From Cohaesibacter marisflavi (GTDB lineage: Bacteria; Pseudomonadota; Alphaproteobacteria; Rhizobiales; Cohaesibacteraceae), in contig NZ_FOVR01000003.1 in NCBI RefSeq assembly GCF_900115225.1, positions 1 through 64,000 of the forward strand: 64,000 nucleotides of DNA, read 5' to 3'. Shown piece by piece: positions 63,035 to 64,000 of this stretch; the first letter of the stretch is position 1; each line of letters starts with the position of its first letter. A model generated the notes under the pieces. The model made no database searches, was not told where the DNA came from, and was given only the letters and a program-made list of their open reading frames with translations. The translations under genes and the position numbers were made by a program.

Positions 63035-64000
63035 TCAGCCTCGAGAGCTTTCCACCTGCCCTTTGGACACGCGAATGGAAAAGGCTGTTGCCTGACCGGA
63101 CGCCAGAAGCTTGGCTTGGGCAATCCAATTTTCCCTGTCGATGCGCCCCTTGAAGCTGAGGAAGGTCGAAACATAGTGGGCTTCTTCGCGAGACCAGTCT
63201 GCTATCTGGTCAAAATGATAGATGCCCAGATCATTGAGCTTGGTTTCGATCACCCGGCCAATACCCCTGATCTGCTTGAGATCGTCGGGCTTTCCATCGC
63301 GCGGGCCAGAAAGCAGAGCGGGTTTGGACCCAACGGCTTCGGCTTTTTCCTTTGCCGACGCCCCTTCTGGCAAGGTGGCCAGAACCTGCTCGATCTTTTC
63401 CTCTTCAGCGTCCACATCCACAGGCTCTGCCTCTGCTTCGACAACCTCTACCGGCACGGCACCGGCTGCAGCCACTGCATCTTCATCAGCTTCGTCAATG
63501 TCGACAGGTATTGCATCTGGCCCGATGATTTCGCGCGCCTGAGCGATCCAGTTTTCGCGTTCTATGCGTCCCTTGAAGTCGAGGATGGACGATACCCATG
63601 TCGCTTCAGCGTCGGTCCAGCGGGCGATCTGGTCAAAATGGTAGATTCCCAGATTGTTGAGTTTGCCTTCGATGACCTTGCCAACCCCCTTGATCTTTTT
63701 AAGATCGTCGGCTTTGCCATCTCTGGGGGATTCAAGCGCTTTGGGCTTGACGCCCTCTGGCTGGTCCGTATCTGAAGGGGCATCCACAAGGCCTTCGCCG
63801 GCCATGCCTTCGGCGACTAAAGTGGGGTCGACGCTCGTGTCGACGGGCCCGCCTTTCTTCGGCTTGGCGCCCTTGGGTTTTTCCTCGTCAATGACAGTGG
63901 CAACCACTTCAACCGGAATAACGCTCTGCTCCTGAGGCAGCGGCTCTTCGCGCCCATCAGGCACGGGAGCGCCAGTAAGGGAGACAGAAGAAAGGGAAGC
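63035..64000 (-). CDS. Tandem helix-hairpin-helix protein (partial, runs off right edge)
   Basis: At least 321 residues; the frame stays open to base 64000, so the true start is outside the window (the GTG at 63964 is unlikely). Two copies of an HhH module of about 70 aa: one with DDLKKIKGVGKVIEGKLNNL, one with DDLKQIRGIGRVIETKLNDL, each followed by GIYHFDQIA.W and FKGRI.RENWIAQA. The same module ends NuoE of complex I in many Rhizobiales, so this could be NuoE with a doubled tail or a separate protein. Acidic and Pro-rich linkers separate the modules. Confidence 0.75.
   Translation of the reverse strand, partial: ASLSSVSLTGAPVPDGREEPLPQEQSVIPVEVVATVIDEEKPKGAKPKKGGPVDTSVDPTLVAEGMAGEGLVDAPSDTDQPEGVKPKALESPRDGKADDLKKIKGVGKVIEGKLNNLGIYHFDQIARWTDAEATWVSSILDFKGRIERENWIAQAREIIGPDAIPVDIDEADEDAVAAAGAVPVEVVEAEAEPVDVDAEEEKIEQVLATLPEGASAKEKAEAVGSKPALLSGPRDGKPDDLKQIRGIGRVIETKLNDLGIYHFDQIADWSREEAHYVSTFLSFKGRIDRENWIAQAKLLASGQATAFSIRVSKGQVESSRG

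Noticed and set aside
1-64000. CRISPR array or insertion sequence
   Set aside because: No regularly spaced repeats with unique spacers and no transposase gene were seen; the 23-nt repeats are three tandem iterons inside a gene.

Overview
The window looks like a chromosome segment of an alphaproteobacterium of the Rhizobiales (Hyphomicrobiales) type, roughly mid-50s percent GC. Support comes from a nadA-nadB-nadC cluster behind a perfect NadQ-like palindrome, an F0 cluster with the alphaproteobacterial order atpI-atpB-atpE-b'-b, a histone-deacetylase-like gene upstream of xseB, a GapR-type protein, and NuoE-type helix-hairpin-helix repeats at the right edge. A marine genus such as Cohaesibacter would fit, but the genus is inference.

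Positions 1 to about 30.04 kb are a prophage, cut off by the left edge. Its right end is the 3' end of a tRNA-Pro(CGG) gene (30038-30114), next to a tyrosine integrase. The late genes, all on the minus strand, are podoviral and T7-like in order and type: terminase small and large subunits, a GNAT-like virion protein, portal, scaffold, major capsid, tail tubes A and B, three internal virion proteins (one with a lambda-R-like muralytic domain), and a tail fibre with collagen-like Gly-X-Y repeats. Control is lambdoid: an S24-type repressor (26429-27208), a divergent Cro-like gene, shared palindromic operators, a CII-like protein, an O-like initiator with internal iterons, an HNH protein, a GapR homologue, an excisionase and an integrase. 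No phage RNA polymerase or DNA polymerase is visible.

The most striking prophage feature is a 358-residue intein in the Walker A motif of the large terminase. It carries the Trp/Cys/Thr set of class 3 inteins, starts with Gly, and holds a LAGLIDADG endonuclease. Other points worth attention are a small protein resembling the Acb2/Tad1 anti-CBASS/anti-Thoeris hairpin fold, iterons with a 23-nt period inside the initiator gene, a cassette of small genes at the early/late junction, and long inverted repeats between genes of the integration operon.

From 30.1 to 64 kb the genes are host genes: a secreted 5'-nucleotidase, a reductase with a TetR regulator that appear to share an operator, YchJ, XseB, an HDAC-family hydrolase, three DUF805 membrane proteins in a row, NAD biosynthesis, a lipoprotein, PdxH, a LysE exporter, a second TetR regulator, an orphan gene, the F0 part of ATP synthase, a tandem M16 peptidase pair, TsaC/Sua5, a Tat-exported 5'-nucleotidase, an M20 amidohydrolase, a membrane GGDEF-EAL protein, and a tandem HhH protein running off the right edge.
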